A stretch of 64,000 nt of DNA from contig NZ_RHOI01000001.1 in NCBI RefSeq assembly GCF_003946165.1, positions 62,001 to 126,000 of the forward strand. Direction: 5' to 3'. Both the position numbers and the translations under genes were made by a program. This DNA is from Lacticaseibacillus baoqingensis. GTDB lineage: Bacteria; Bacillota; Bacilli; Lactobacillales; Lactobacillaceae. The notes under the pieces are model-generated. The model saw nothing but the letters and a program-made list of their open reading frames with translations. It was not told the origin of the DNA and made no database searches. Of the stretch, positions 9,514-17,239 are shown in pieces (the stretch's first letter is position 1; every line of letters begins with the position of its first letter).

Positions 9514-10290
9514 ATGCGGATCGTGAATGTAGATCATTTGTCAAAAACTTACGGCCACCGGTTCAATCGGGTGGTGGCTTTAAATGATTTGAGTTTTGGC
9601 ATCGATGCTGGGGAATTTGTTGGGGTCATGGGGCCTAGCGGGGCAGGGAAATCGACGTTGTTAAACTTATTGGCGACGTTTGATCAGCCGACCACAGGCG
9701 GGATTTGGATCGATCGCGTTGATTTGACCACGATGTCTGCTGCAGACAGTGCCCGGTTTCGGCGCGAAGACTTAGGGTTTATTTTTCAAGGCTTTGATTT
9801 GCTCAATGACTTGACGGTCAGCGCCAACATCACCATGCCTTTGACCTTTGTCCCGCCGGTACCAACTGATCTGGATGCGCGGTTGCAAACCGTCAGTGAG
9901 CTGCTGGGGCTGACGCAATTGTTGACGCGCTTTCCCTTGCAGCTTTCACAAGGTCAAAGGCAGCGGGTCGCAGCCGCGCGGGCGATCATCACCAAACCGA
10001 AGTTATTGTTAGCTGACGAACCGACAGGCAGCTTGGATTCTTTAGCCGCCACCGAATTGTTGCAATATCTGGCTAAAATCAATTTAGAAACCGATGTGAC
10101 GATCATGATGGTGACTCATGATGCCTTTACAGCCAGTTTTTGCAATCGGATCATTTTCATCCGCGATGGGGCGTATTTTGCTGAAGTGACGCGCCAAGGC
10201 AGCCGCCAAGAATTTTTCAATCACATCATCGACATGGAAGCGACGATCAACGGAGGGAGGCGCCGCCGTGGGGGCATGGATCAAGCGTAG
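9514..10290 (+). CDS. ABC transporter ATP-binding protein, BceA/peptide-resistance type
   Basis: This 258-aa ATPase has Walker A GPSGAGKST near residue 40, a Q-loop in GFIFQGFDLL, the signature LSQGQRQRVAAARA (Gln where most have Gly) and Walker B LLLADEPTGSLD with the D-loop. Together with the next gene it forms the MacB/BceAB-like exporter group that protects Bacillota from cell-wall-active peptides such as bacitracin and lantibiotics, and that also signals to its kinase. The ATG follows GGAGGTGTGAT. It overlaps the permease gene by 23 bases. The substrate cannot be deduced from sequence. Confidence 0.92.
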   Translation: MRIVNVDHLSKTYGHRFNRVVALNDLSFGIDAGEFVGVMGPSGAGKSTLLNLLATFDQPTTGGIWIDRVDLTTMSAADSARFRREDLGFIFQGFDLLNDLTVSANITMPLTFVPPVPTDLDARLQTVSELLGLTQLLTRFPLQLSQGQRQRVAAARAIITKPKLLLADEPTGSLDSLAATELLQYLAKINLETDVTIMMVTHDAFTASFCNRIIFIRDGAYFAEVTRQGSRQEFFNHIIDMEATINGGRRRRGGMDQA

Positions 10291-12298
10291 CTGGGCACAA
10301 CACGCCAGCGTGTCGCGATTGATGGCAGTGGTTTTAGGCAGCTTACTGGCGGTAATGTACGCCGTCGCCGCTTTGATCGATGACCGGCCTTTGCTGCGGC
10401 AAGTCAGCCAAGGCGTGGGCAACACGACGGTTTTTCCGGCGGCCTTAGTGGTGTTGTTAGTGGTCATGATGTTGTTTAGCTTAACGTTTTTGTTGTATTT
10501 GAATCGGCTGCTGTTAACGCGCCGTGATGGGGAGTTGGGTTTATATCGCCGCTTAGGGATGCCAGCGTCGCGACTAGGGCGCGACTTGGGTGGTGAATTA
10601 GGCGTGATCTTTGCTGCCGGATTAGGGGCGGGGCTGCTCGGCGGGATCTTAGTGTCAAAACTTTTGGCAATGGTGTTGTTGCGCTTAGTGGATGTGGCCC
10701 AGCCGGTGGGCTTATTAGTGAGTCCGCCAGCGATCGGTGAATTGAGCGGGTATACCGTGGTGGTTTGGCTGTTGTTGGCAGCATTGAATGCTTGGTACGT
10801 CAAAGGCCATGAACTGTTGCTATATTCGACGCCAGATGCAGCCAAAACGCCGACTGCCCCTTTATCCGGGCTGGATCTGCTCGGGGGCTTGCTTGGCGCG
10901 GTGTTGCTCATCAGTGTGGTGTGGTTTGCCCAAGCCCCTACTTATTGGACCAGTCGTGCGGCGCAGCTTTTTGGCAATGTTTGGGGCCTGCTTGGCAGCT
11001 TGGTTTTTGGCCTGCTGGCCGCTATTGGCGGCGTGTATTTATTGTTTGCTTGTACCTTGCCGGTAGGGTTGGCCAAGCTGGCCAAGTTGCGGTGGGCACG
11101 GCCGGCTAGCCGGTATTTACCCTTGATGATCATCGTGCGCCGATTGCGGGCCAATCGGCATTCGTTATGGCTGACCACCGCATTGACGACGGTCACCTTG
11201 ACGGTGATCGGCGGGGCGGCGGTGTTGTATCAATTTGGCCAAACCGTCGTGGCCCAAAACATCGCCCAACCGATCGTCGCGACGGCCAGCGGTCAGCGCT
11301 TGGTGGCGCAAACCTTGGCCAAAACCCCGGGGGTGACCACCACGCCATTGGCCACAAAACTGGTGGCCGGAAAAGTACGTTTGCGGCTGCGATCTGCCCA
11401 TGATCGCTTGGAAAAAAACCTTTATCAAGTCATCGCCCAAAGTGATTATCAACGCATTCGCCGCCAACAATCACAGTTGCCTGCGATTGCCGTCCGCCAA
11501 GACCAAGCCGTATTGCTCACTACGGCAGAGCATTTGTATCAAGTGGGCGGGCTTGGCGGCTTTGATAATACTGGTCGCAGTTTGCGTTTGCCGCAAATCG
11601 GCAAGCGCTTAGTGATCAAAGCGATCACGGCTGATTTTCCGCTTGGCAGCAGCGGGTATTTTGATCGCGGCTTAGTGGTCAGCGACCAGCAATACGCCCA
11701 AATCACCGCGCCAGTCGTGATGATTTACGGCACACATGTCCGCGGCAAGCTTGCGCCTGCGCTGGAAAAGCCGCTGGCCAACAGTACTGCCATGGATTTT
11801 GTGGCGTTAGATCAAGCAACATTGGCCGGCAGCAAAGTGCCAACCGTCGTTGCCAAAGCGCCTGGTCAAGATTACCTCGGGCGGGATGCGATCAGCTTGC
11901 GGCGGCCGGCATTACACCAGATGAATGGGGTGTTTGGGTTTGTGTTATTCGTGATCTTGATGTTAGGGGCCGTCTTCATGGTGGCCACCGCCAGCATTTT
12001 GTTACTCAAACAATTGGCGGAAGCGCGTAATGAACGCGCGGCGCAAGTGACCTTGAGGCGGCTGGGCATGCCCCAACCGGTGTTGACCCGCGTGATCTAC
12101 ACGCAGATCATGGTGATTTTTGCTTTGCCGCTAGGCGTTGGGGCCGGTGGGGCGGCCTTGTTGATCAAAGGGTTGAAGGACGCTTTAGGCGGGCACCCCA
12201 GTCAAGTGGCAGGCGCCGTTTTTGGTGTTTACACGCTGGTGTATTTGGTGTTTGCTTGGGTGACGGCTGCCAGGATCGACCGCCAAGCTCGCCGGTGA
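10268..12298 (+). CDS. ABC transporter permease, BceB-like (FtsX domains and large extracellular loop)
   Basis: The 676-aa permease shows an N-terminal helix near residues 15-35, further clusters of hydrophobic helices up to about residue 300, a long polar stretch at about 330-560, and three or four helices at the C-terminus. This matches the BceB plan of ten helices with a big external domain between TM7 and TM8, the part thought to meet the peptide. The start is GTG at 10268 behind GGAGGGAGGCGCC, inside the ATPase gene; no ATG is better placed. The coupled ATPase-permease overlap is normal for this family. Its likely role is sensing and resistance to a peptide antibiotic. Confidence 0.88.
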   Translation: MGAWIKRSWAQHASVSRLMAVVLGSLLAVMYAVAALIDDRPLLRQVSQGVGNTTVFPAALVVLLVVMMLFSLTFLLYLNRLLLTRRDGELGLYRRLGMPASRLGRDLGGELGVIFAAGLGAGLLGGILVSKLLAMVLLRLVDVAQPVGLLVSPPAIGELSGYTVVVWLLLAALNAWYVKGHELLLYSTPDAAKTPTAPLSGLDLLGGLLGAVLLISVVWFAQAPTYWTSRAAQLFGNVWGLLGSLVFGLLAAIGGVYLLFACTLPVGLAKLAKLRWARPASRYLPLMIIVRRLRANRHSLWLTTALTTVTLTVIGGAAVLYQFGQTVVAQNIAQPIVATASGQRLVAQTLAKTPGVTTTPLATKLVAGKVRLRLRSAHDRLEKNLYQVIAQSDYQRIRRQQSQLPAIAVRQDQAVLLTTAEHLYQVGGLGGFDNTGRSLRLPQIGKRLVIKAITADFPLGSSGYFDRGLVVSDQQYAQITAPVVMIYGTHVRGKLAPALEKPLANSTAMDFVALDQATLAGSKVPTVVAKAPGQDYLGRDAISLRRPALHQMNGVFGFVLFVILMLGAVFMVATASILLLKQLAEARNERAAQVTLRRLGMPQPVLTRVIYTQIMVIFALPLGVGAGGAALLIKGLKDALGGHPSQVAGAVFGVYTLVYLVFAWVTAARIDRQARR

Positions 12299-12310
12299 TC
12301 CTGGTCGCGA

Positions 12311-12360
12311 AAAAAAGCCTTGGCGCGATCACAAAGACCGATCCAAGGCTAAGACTTTTT
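12311..12360. terminator. Bidirectional terminator between the BceB-like permease and a minus-strand gene
   Basis: AGCCTTGG (12316-12323) pairs with CCAAGGCT (12343-12350). An A-run precedes it and a T-run follows after four bases, serving both converging genes. Confidence 0.8.
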
Positions 12361-12375
12361 GGACGCAATATTTTT

Positions 12376-12918
12376 TTAAGACTCGCCAACGAGCTGTGAT
12401 TGATCGTCAGGTTCATCTTCGGCATCTGGCGAAACAATTTGATAGTAGGCTTCGTGGTACCCCAGACCCTTGGCTGCACGCTGAGTAAAATCTAAGATCG
12501 GTGCCATCAGCGGCGTTTTCTTGGAGGCAAAGAGATCTAACGTCTTCTCCCATTGTGATAATAAGACGTATTCTGGGGCTTTGGCATCGGTTTTGAACAA
12601 GTACAACGCCTGGTTGCCCCGAAGCCGTTCACGATGTTCAAACAGCTTTTTGGCTTTGGCAACGAACACTGGGGCTTCTTGTTCATTCAAGCGGAAATAA
12701 CTCAACTGCAAGAAGCCTTGGTCAACCAACTGTCCGGCTTGTGCCAGGGGCTTAAACTTCATTGGCGCGACAAACGGCACCGCTGCCGTGTAGTCCAGTA
12801 ACGCGTAATTGCTGCCTTCGTTCAAAGGCTTTAACAGCAACAATGGTGCATCGGTCTTTGTGAAGAATTGCTTCAGAAAATAGCGTGAACCCAAAATCAT
12901 TTGCATGTTGTTGGACAT
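12376..12918 (-). CDS. Putative antibiotic-biosynthesis-monooxygenase-fold protein (HmoB-like)
   Basis: This 180-aa protein has no signal peptide or membrane helix. Residues about 65-140 (FRLNEQEAPVFVAKAKKLFEHRERL, in parts, then YVLLSQWEKTLDLFASK) resemble the ABM half-barrel seen in the IsdG/HmoB heme-degrading group and related small monooxygenases. The first 60 residues and the acidic C-terminal tail are unrecognised. The start is ATG at 12918 behind GGAGGTGGTAGTC; the GTG at 12927 overlaps that site. It is a single gene between a convergent transporter and a divergent hydrolase. Assignment rests on pattern resemblance only, and heme degradation is a guess. Confidence 0.5.
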   Translation of the reverse strand: MSNNMQMILGSRYFLKQFFTKTDAPLLLLKPLNEGSNYALLDYTAAVPFVAPMKFKPLAQAGQLVDQGFLQLSYFRLNEQEAPVFVAKAKKLFEHRERLRGNQALYLFKTDAKAPEYVLLSQWEKTLDLFASKKTPLMAPILDFTQRAAKGLGYHEAYYQIVSPDAEDEPDDQSQLVGES

Positions 12919-12976
12919 GACTACCACCTCCAGGACTATTATACCGCGTTTTCGCGGCTGAAAGGATGAGATTGTG

Positions 12977-13714
12977 ATGAAATTAACGATATTAGGATAT
13001 TATGGCGGCTATCCGGACCATGGCGTCGGCACTAGCGGGTATTTGGTGCAAAGCGGCGGCTATAATTTATTGATGGATGCCGGCAGCGGCACCTTGTTGG
13101 CATTAGAAAAAGTACTGGATCCTTTGCAGTTGGACAGCGTGTTATTAACGCATTATCATCATGATCACATTGCGGATTTTGGGGTGCTGCAATATTATTA
13201 CCAATTGCATTCTGGCGCCAAAAAGCACACCCCGTTACCGGTATATGGCCATACCAAAGACCCGTTGCATTTTGCGGCCTTGACTTTTGGCAGCTATACT
13301 CAAGCGCTAGGCTACACAGGCGACACCACGCTGCAATTAGGCCCGCTGACATTGACGTTTCTGGAAACGCAGCATCCGGTGCCGGCATTTGCCGTGCGGA
13401 TCGCTGACCAAGCCACTGGCCATGTGCTGGTCAATACGAGCGATACGCGGTATTTTGAGGGGTTGAAGACATTCGCGCAAGGGGCAGATGTCTTGTTGGC
13501 CGATACAAATTTTTTGGCAGATCATCCCGCGCCGCTTTGGCACTTGACGGCTCGCCAAGCGGGGACGCTGGCCCAGGAGGCGGCGGTCAAACGGTTGGTG
13601 TTGACGCATTTGCCGCAAGAAGTGCCGCTTGACCAGTTAAAGGCGCAAGCCCAAACTGCGGCTTTAGCGATCCCAGTGAGCCTGGCCTCAGAAAATAAAA
13701 TTATAGAAGTATAA
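12977..13714 (+). CDS. MBL-fold metallo-hydrolase (RNase Z-like family)
   Basis: The 245-aa protein carries the metallo-beta-lactamase signature THYHHDHIADFG (HxHxDH), a later His in LETQHPVPAFAV, an Asp in NTSDTRYFEGL and a terminal His in VLTHLPQE, so all metal ligands of the fold seem present. The overall form resembles the B. subtilis YhfI-type group of small hydrolases related to RNase Z rather than a true beta-lactamase; the substrate is unknown. The ATG at 12977 directly follows an in-frame GTG at 12974, and AAAGGATGAG lies upstream, so either could be used. It stands alone, with an AT-rich hairpin across its stop codon. Confidence 0.8.
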   Translation: MKLTILGYYGGYPDHGVGTSGYLVQSGGYNLLMDAGSGTLLALEKVLDPLQLDSVLLTHYHHDHIADFGVLQYYYQLHSGAKKHTPLPVYGHTKDPLHFAALTFGSYTQALGYTGDTTLQLGPLTLTFLETQHPVPAFAVRIADQATGHVLVNTSDTRYFEGLKTFAQGADVLLADTNFLADHPAPLWHLTARQAGTLAQEAAVKRLVLTHLPQEVPLDQLKAQAQTAALAIPVSLASENKIIEV

Positions 13715-13977
13715 TTTAATATTATCGAATATTTTTATATAATCATTACATTAGAATTGGATAAGTTAGTCCCTTTACTGCAGACAAAATTCGGTTAAAA
13801 CGGCGCCATAGAGACTTTGTGCTTTTTACACAAACTTTGAGCAATACGTTTTTGATACATTATCTTTACAAAACAAAATAAAAATTATTCTATTTTGATT
13901 GTTTTTTGACCCACTATTCAATTATAATTAAGAGGTCAAATCAAGAACGTTGTACACATAGCAAAGGAGTGAGTCTC
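13715..13977. other. AT-rich intergenic region upstream of the spx paralogue
   Basis: This 263-base stretch is much richer in A+T than its surroundings. AAATTATA/TATAATTT (13698-13717) forms a small hairpin across the upstream stop. TTTGTG/CACAAA (13816-13834, 7-base spacer) is an inverted repeat. A TATAAT hexamer is at 13923-13928, with TTGTTT at 13899-13904 as a possible -35 (18-base spacer). No coding potential is seen before the Spx ATG. Confidence 0.5.
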
Positions 13978-14379
13978 ATGGTCGTGACCTTATATACTGC
14001 TGGTAGCTGCACGTCAAGCCGGAAAGCACGCAACTGGTTGTTGACGAATCACATTCCGTTTGATGAACGGAATTTAGATAATGATAAGTTGTCGCGCGCG
14101 GAGGTCAAACGGTTATTACGAATGACAGAAACGGGTACGCAAGAATTGTTGTCAGTGCGTTCCAAGGCGTTTCTTGGCTTAGGGATCAAGTTGGATGACT
14201 TGACCACCGAGGCGTTGATCTCCTTGATCATTGCAGAACCGCGTCTCTTACGCCGACCGATCTTGATCGACGATAAACGAATGCAAGTGGGTTATCATGA
14301 AGACGAGATCCGCCGCTTTTTACCTCGCGGGGTGCGCGCTTTGGCGTTGCAACAAGCGCAATTGCTGGCAGGTTTTTAG
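13978..14379 (+). CDS. spx: Spx-family transcriptional regulator with CxxS motif
   Basis: The 133-aa protein matches Spx/ArsC-like regulators along its length: VTLYTAGSCTSSRKARNW at the start, RSKAFLGLGI in the middle, LLRRPILIDDKRMQVGY and DEIRRFLPRGVR at the end. Spx binds the RNA polymerase alpha C-terminal domain and redirects transcription under thiol stress. In B. subtilis the CxxC pair (Cys10, Cys13) forms the redox switch; here the second cysteine is Ser14, so a disulfide cannot form at this site. The start is ATG 13978 behind AAAGGAGTGAGTCTC; a longer frame from 13906 would cross the promoter. mecA follows downstream, as in Bacillus. Lactobacilli often have several Spx paralogues. 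Confidence 0.9.
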   Translation: MVVTLYTAGSCTSSRKARNWLLTNHIPFDERNLDNDKLSRAEVKRLLRMTETGTQELLSVRSKAFLGLGIKLDDLTTEALISLIIAEPRLLRRPILIDDKRMQVGYHEDEIRRFLPRGVRALALQQAQLLAGF

Positions 14380-14390
14380 TTTCATACAGA

Positions 14391-14447
14391 CACCGGCGCC
14401 CTTGAGCCGCGATCAGTTTTGCTGATCACAGCTCAAGGGCGTTGGTG
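14391..14447 (+). terminator. Long hairpin after spx, possible terminator
   Basis: CGCCCTTGAGC (14397-14407) pairs with GCTCAAGGGCG (14431-14441), with GATCAG/CTGATC nested inside and CACC/GGTG extending the base. There is no T-run after it, so it may be a processing or stabilising hairpin rather than a classical terminator. Confidence 0.5.
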
Positions 14448-14545
14448 CGCTAAAAGTTGGAAAAGCTGGCGAAATTTTGCCCGATGAGCTTAATCAATTT
14501 GCAAAAAGTAATCATCTGTCGTAGAATGCCCATTTAGGTGAAGTC

Positions 14546-14554
14546 TGTTATAAT
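14546..14554 (+). promoter_or_regulatory. Extended -10 promoter of mecA
   Basis: TGTTATAAT at 14546-14554 is an extended -10 about 50 bases before the mecA start. No convincing -35 is seen, as is usual for extended -10 promoters. Confidence 0.5.
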
Positions 14555-14602
14555 GTTCATAGACTGATGGGGGTGTCCCATCAAAAGTGAGGTGCAGCAA
14601 TC

Positions 14603-15268
14603 ATGGAAATGGAACGCATCAACGACAATACGATTCGCGTCCTCTTAGGCAATGACGATCTGGCAGAGCGGGGAATCACTGTTTTAGATCTGCTTGGCAA
14701 CCACCAGCAGATCGAGAGCTTTTTTTATAGCATCCTTGATGAAGTCGATAAGGATCACAGCTTCGCCACGAACGACGCGGTCACTTTTCAAGTGATGCCG
14801 AGCCAGTCCGGTTTAGAGCTGCTGATCAGCAAAAATGTCCCCCAAGATGATGCCGATGACCAAAATGATCACCAGCAGGCGCAAGATGTGCCTGACTTTA
14901 TCAAGCGGCAGTTGATGGCTACAGATGATGATCATGATGCGGTGGATGAAGGTGGCTATATCGATGCCAATGGGGCGACGAAGACGGAAGTGGTCTTGAA
15001 GTTAGCCAGTTTTGAGGACTTGATCGCTTTGGCCAAGAATTTGCGCCTGGAAGGCGCCGCCAGCGACTTGTTCCATTATCAAGACGGGTACTATTTGGTG
15101 TTGACCTTCTATAGCAATCAAGTCTCTGAACAAGAGATCAAAGATCAATTGGCAGTGGCCTTAGAGTACGGCGATCGCAGCGGCGTTTCTGCTGCCAAAT
15201 TGTCAGAATATGGGCAAAAGGTGATGGCAACAAGCGCTTTGGAAACCGCGCGTTACTATTTTAAATAA
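14603..15268 (+). CDS. mecA: Adaptor protein MecA
   Basis: MecA is a ClpC adaptor that brings substrates to the ClpCP protease and helps ClpC oligomerise. In Bacillus its targets include ComK; roles in competence and stress are known in streptococci. The 221-aa protein starts with MEMERINDNTIRVLLGNDDLAERGI in two recognisable blocks, has an acidic, Asp-rich linker at about 95-115, and a C-terminal domain with ASFEDLIALAKNL and the ending EYGQKVMATSALETARYYF. A GTGAGGTG site lies 9 bases before the ATG. It follows spx, a classic neighbour, but has its own promoter. A strong bidirectional terminator ends the unit. Confidence 0.95.
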   Translation: MEMERINDNTIRVLLGNDDLAERGITVLDLLGNHQQIESFFYSILDEVDKDHSFATNDAVTFQVMPSQSGLELLISKNVPQDDADDQNDHQQAQDVPDFIKRQLMATDDDHDAVDEGGYIDANGATKTEVVLKLASFEDLIALAKNLRLEGAASDLFHYQDGYYLVLTFYSNQVSEQEIKDQLAVALEYGDRSGVSAAKLSEYGQKVMATSALETARYYFK

Positions 15269-15276
15269 AGCGCCGC

Positions 15277-15315
15277 AAAAAACGGCACGAATCATTTTTG
15301 ATTCGTGCCGTTTTC
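15277..15315. terminator. Bidirectional terminator between mecA and pyrD
   Basis: AAAACGGCACGAATC (15277-15291) pairs with GATTCGTGCCGTTTT (15300-15314) around a short loop, with an A-run upstream and a T-run downstream. It serves the converging mecA and pyrD. Confidence 0.92.
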
Positions 15316-15330
15316 TTGCGTGAGGGGCAA

Positions 15331-16272
15331 TTATGCGATGGTGTGGAGCTGGCCCTTAAAGTCGGCTAATTGCGTATACCCTTTAGTCGCCATGATGGCT
15401 TCAAGTTCTTGGCTCAAGCGGGCAAAAGCGGGGATCCCTTCTTCTTGTAAAACGGTGCCCAGCTGTACCATATCTGCACCGCATAAGATCAGATCGTAAA
15501 CATCGCGGCCGGTATTCACGCCGCCAGTGCCGATGATCGCGATTTCAGCGCGCAACCGCTGGCGAAAAGCCCGCACATTAGCCAACGCGATCGGTTTGGC
15601 ATATGCGCCGCCGATGCCGCCAAAGCCGCCTTTAGGCCGGATCACAGTCGTGTCAGTTGCCGGATCGATCATCAAGCCGTTGCCCAGTGAATTGATCGAA
15701 TTGATGAATTGCAGCGGGTAGCGGTTTAATAAGGCGGCCATTTGGTCGAATTGTGCCAGGTCAAAAAATGGCGGCAGCTTCACGCCGGCAGGCTTTTTGA
15801 ACAAGCGGAAAATATTGTCCAGGATCTGTTCTGTTGTTTCCAGATCATAAGCGATTTGCGGCTTGCCAGGGACGTTTGGACAACTGAGGTTGAATTCAGT
15901 CAAGCCGGTAAAATCGCTGTCTTGGATCTTTTGCGCAAGGGTCACATAATCGTCTGGCCCCATGCCGGCAACAGACATGAAGATCGGCTGTTGGGGATGT
16001 TTAACTTGAAAGGCTAACGCATAATCGAGATAATAATCCAGCCCCTTATTAGGCAACCCCATCGAATTGATGCTGCCCATGGTCAACGCTTGATAGCGTG
16101 GTTCCGGATTGCCTGGCCGGGCATTGGGGGTGCCTGATTTTGTCACCAAAGTGCCTGCTGGGCTGGCAGCCAGCTCGTCTAATTCTGCGGCAGTCATACA
16201 ATGGACGCCACTTGCATTCATCAAGACATTCTTAAAGTGAAAATCACCAATTTGCGTCGCTAAACTCGTCAA
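15331..16272 (-). CDS. pyrD: Dihydroorotate dehydrogenase, class 1A (fumarate-type)
   Basis: PyrD oxidises dihydroorotate to orotate in pyrimidine synthesis. The 313-aa sequence fits the soluble class 1A enzymes of lactic acid bacteria, which use FMN and fumarate: [30 protein letters not shown], and the catalytic cysteine (Cys131) in [11 protein letters not shown]. Class 1B and class 2 enzymes have a longer N-terminus, and class 2 has Ser at this position. The start is TTG at 16272 behind AAAAGGAGTGGCGTAA; no nearer ATG fits the conserved N-terminus. It lies alone, away from any pyr operon, which is common for this class. Confidence 0.94.
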   Translation of the reverse strand: MTSLATQIGDFHFKNVLMNASGVHCMTAAELDELAASPAGTLVTKSGTPNARPGNPEPRYQALTMGSINSMGLPNKGLDYYLDYALAFQVKHPQQPIFMSVAGMGPDDYVTLAQKIQDSDFTGLTEFNLSCPNVPGKPQIAYDLETTEQILDNIFRLFKKPAGVKLPPFFDLAQFDQMAALLNRYPLQFINSINSLGNGLMIDPATDTTVIRPKGGFGGIGGAYAKPIALANVRAFRQRLRAEIAIIGTGGVNTGRDVYDLILCGADMVQLGTVLQEEGIPAFARLSQELEAIMATKGYTQLADFKGQLHTIA

Positions 16273-16387
16273 TTACGCCACTCCTTTTGTCAACTTGGTC
16301 CACCTGCCACTTTGGCGGGTGCAGACCCTGGCAACCATTAAACCATAGAATGGTGAGATTGACTAGAGGGGTTAGGGTGATTCGCGC

Positions 16388-16428
16388 ATAAAAAAAGCCG
16401 CAACGGCAAAATCGTTCGGCTTCTTAGC
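16388..16428 (-). terminator. Terminator of the HicB-like gene
   Basis: On the minus strand AAGCCGAACG pairs imperfectly with CGTTGCGGCTT, followed by a run of seven T. It lies just behind the minus-strand gene ending at 16432. Confidence 0.8.
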
Positions 16429-16431
16429 AAA

Positions 16432-16833
16432 TTATGATAACCCTGCGGCTTCACGTGCCTGGTTTTGATGATGCACGAGTTTCGCGAGTTCGCTCGCTTT
16501 TTTGCGGATCTCTTCAGGCGGTGCTTGCGGCAAGGTAAAGTGTGTGACCATCTTATGCGGATCAAAGTCTGGCGTGACGCTGACGAGTGAATAAAAGACA
16601 TTGTCATCTGTGGTTTCTGGCAAAGTCTTCAGCGAATAAGCCGCTAAGGCAGCTTCATCGTCAGGCAAATGGCTTAAAAAATCAGCTAGCACACGATATG
16701 AATAATAGACGGTTTCTTCGTAAGTGGCACCAACAGCAGAAGCCTGCGGGATGTTGACGAAGTTGATCATGTAGCCATGGTCAGTTTTTTCATTACGCGC
16801 AGCGAAGTAGTAGCGCCGGGTCGTGCTTGCCAT
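16432..16833 (-). CDS. Hypothetical protein with HicB-like N-terminal pattern
   Basis: The 133-aa protein has no signal peptide or membrane helix. Residues about 8-55 (RYYFAARNEKTDHGYMINF, then IPQASAVGATYEETVYYS) follow the spacing of the HicB/UPF0150 fold: a beta strand, a glycine turn, then an E-rich helix. The remainder is helical with a charged C-terminus rich in Glu, Lys and Ala. HicB proteins are antitoxins of HicA, but no HicA-sized gene is adjacent, so an orphan housekeeping role is also possible. The start is ATG 16833 behind TAAGGAGTGATCAGC; the GTG at 16842 overlaps that site. Monocistronic with its own terminator. Confidence 0.5.
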   Translation of the reverse strand: MASTTRRYYFAARNEKTDHGYMINFVNIPQASAVGATYEETVYYSYRVLADFLSHLPDDEAALAAYSLKTLPETTDDNVFYSLVSVTPDFDPHKMVTHFTLPQAPPEEIRKKASELAKLVHHQNQAREAAGLS

Positions 16834-17031
16834 GCTGATCACTCCTTACAGGTGTGCCAATACTGGCATAACGACACACTGTTTTCTCTATATCATTATA
16901 ACATGGTTAAAAATATGAGCAAGTATATGAGTAAATTTTAATTTGAAATAACAGTTGTTTCTAAATCGTAAACACGTGGCATGCTGCCCCAAAAAACGCC
17001 ATACTTTCCGGAAAATATTCTCAAAATAGCC

Positions 17032-17060
17032 TTGCAAAGGCAGGCTGGGCTTGCTATACT
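17032..17060 (+). promoter_or_regulatory. Promoter of tRNA-Gly
   Basis: TTGCAA (17032-17037) and TATACT (17055-17060) are spaced by 17 bases and lie 13 bases before the mature tRNA 5' end, as expected for a stable RNA promoter. Confidence 0.75.
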
Positions 17061-17073
17061 AATTTCTGTTGTT

Positions 17074-17144
17074 GCGGTTGTAGTTTAGTGGTAAAACTCC
17101 AGCTTCCCAAGCTGGCGTCGCGAGTTCGATTCTCGTCAACCGCT
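17074..17144 (+). tRNA. tRNA-Gly (anticodon CCC)
   Basis: A 71-nt cloverleaf: acceptor GCGGTTG (17074-17080) pairs with CAACCGC (17137-17143), discriminator T as usual for bacterial tRNA-Gly. The anticodon arm CCAGC-TTCCCAA-GCTGG gives anticodon CCC, reading GGG. The T-arm GCGAG-TTCGATT-CTCGT is present. CCA is not encoded. It is a single gene with its own promoter and terminator. Confidence 0.93.
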
Positions 17145-17148
17145 GTCG

Positions 17149-17177
17149 AACTGGTACGAGTCTCGTACCAGTTTTTT
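17149..17177 (+). terminator. Terminator of tRNA-Gly
   Basis: CTGGTACGAG (17151-17160) pairs perfectly with CTCGTACCAG (17162-17171), followed by six T. It starts 6 bases after the tRNA 3' end. Confidence 0.9.
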
Positions 17178-17239
17178 AATAGGGTCAGAGGGCCTTTTTC
17201 GACCACCTGACCTGGCAAACACCCAGCTGTGTTTGCGAC

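Noticed and set aside
10084-10911. Minus-strand open frame of 275 codons opposite the BceAB-like genes
   Set aside because: It is rich in Ser, Thr, Pro and Asn with no family pattern or ribosome site, and lies fully opposite two well-supported transporter genes. It is a composition-driven shadow.
12977-13714. Beta-lactamase
   Set aside because: The HxHxDH motif is that of the broad MBL fold. There is no signal peptide and the pattern is closer to RNase Z-like intracellular hydrolases.
13906-13977. N-terminal extension of the Spx-like protein from 13906
   Set aside because: The extra 24 codons cross the putative promoter and precede a perfect AAAGGAGTGAG site. The family begins exactly at the ATG 13978.
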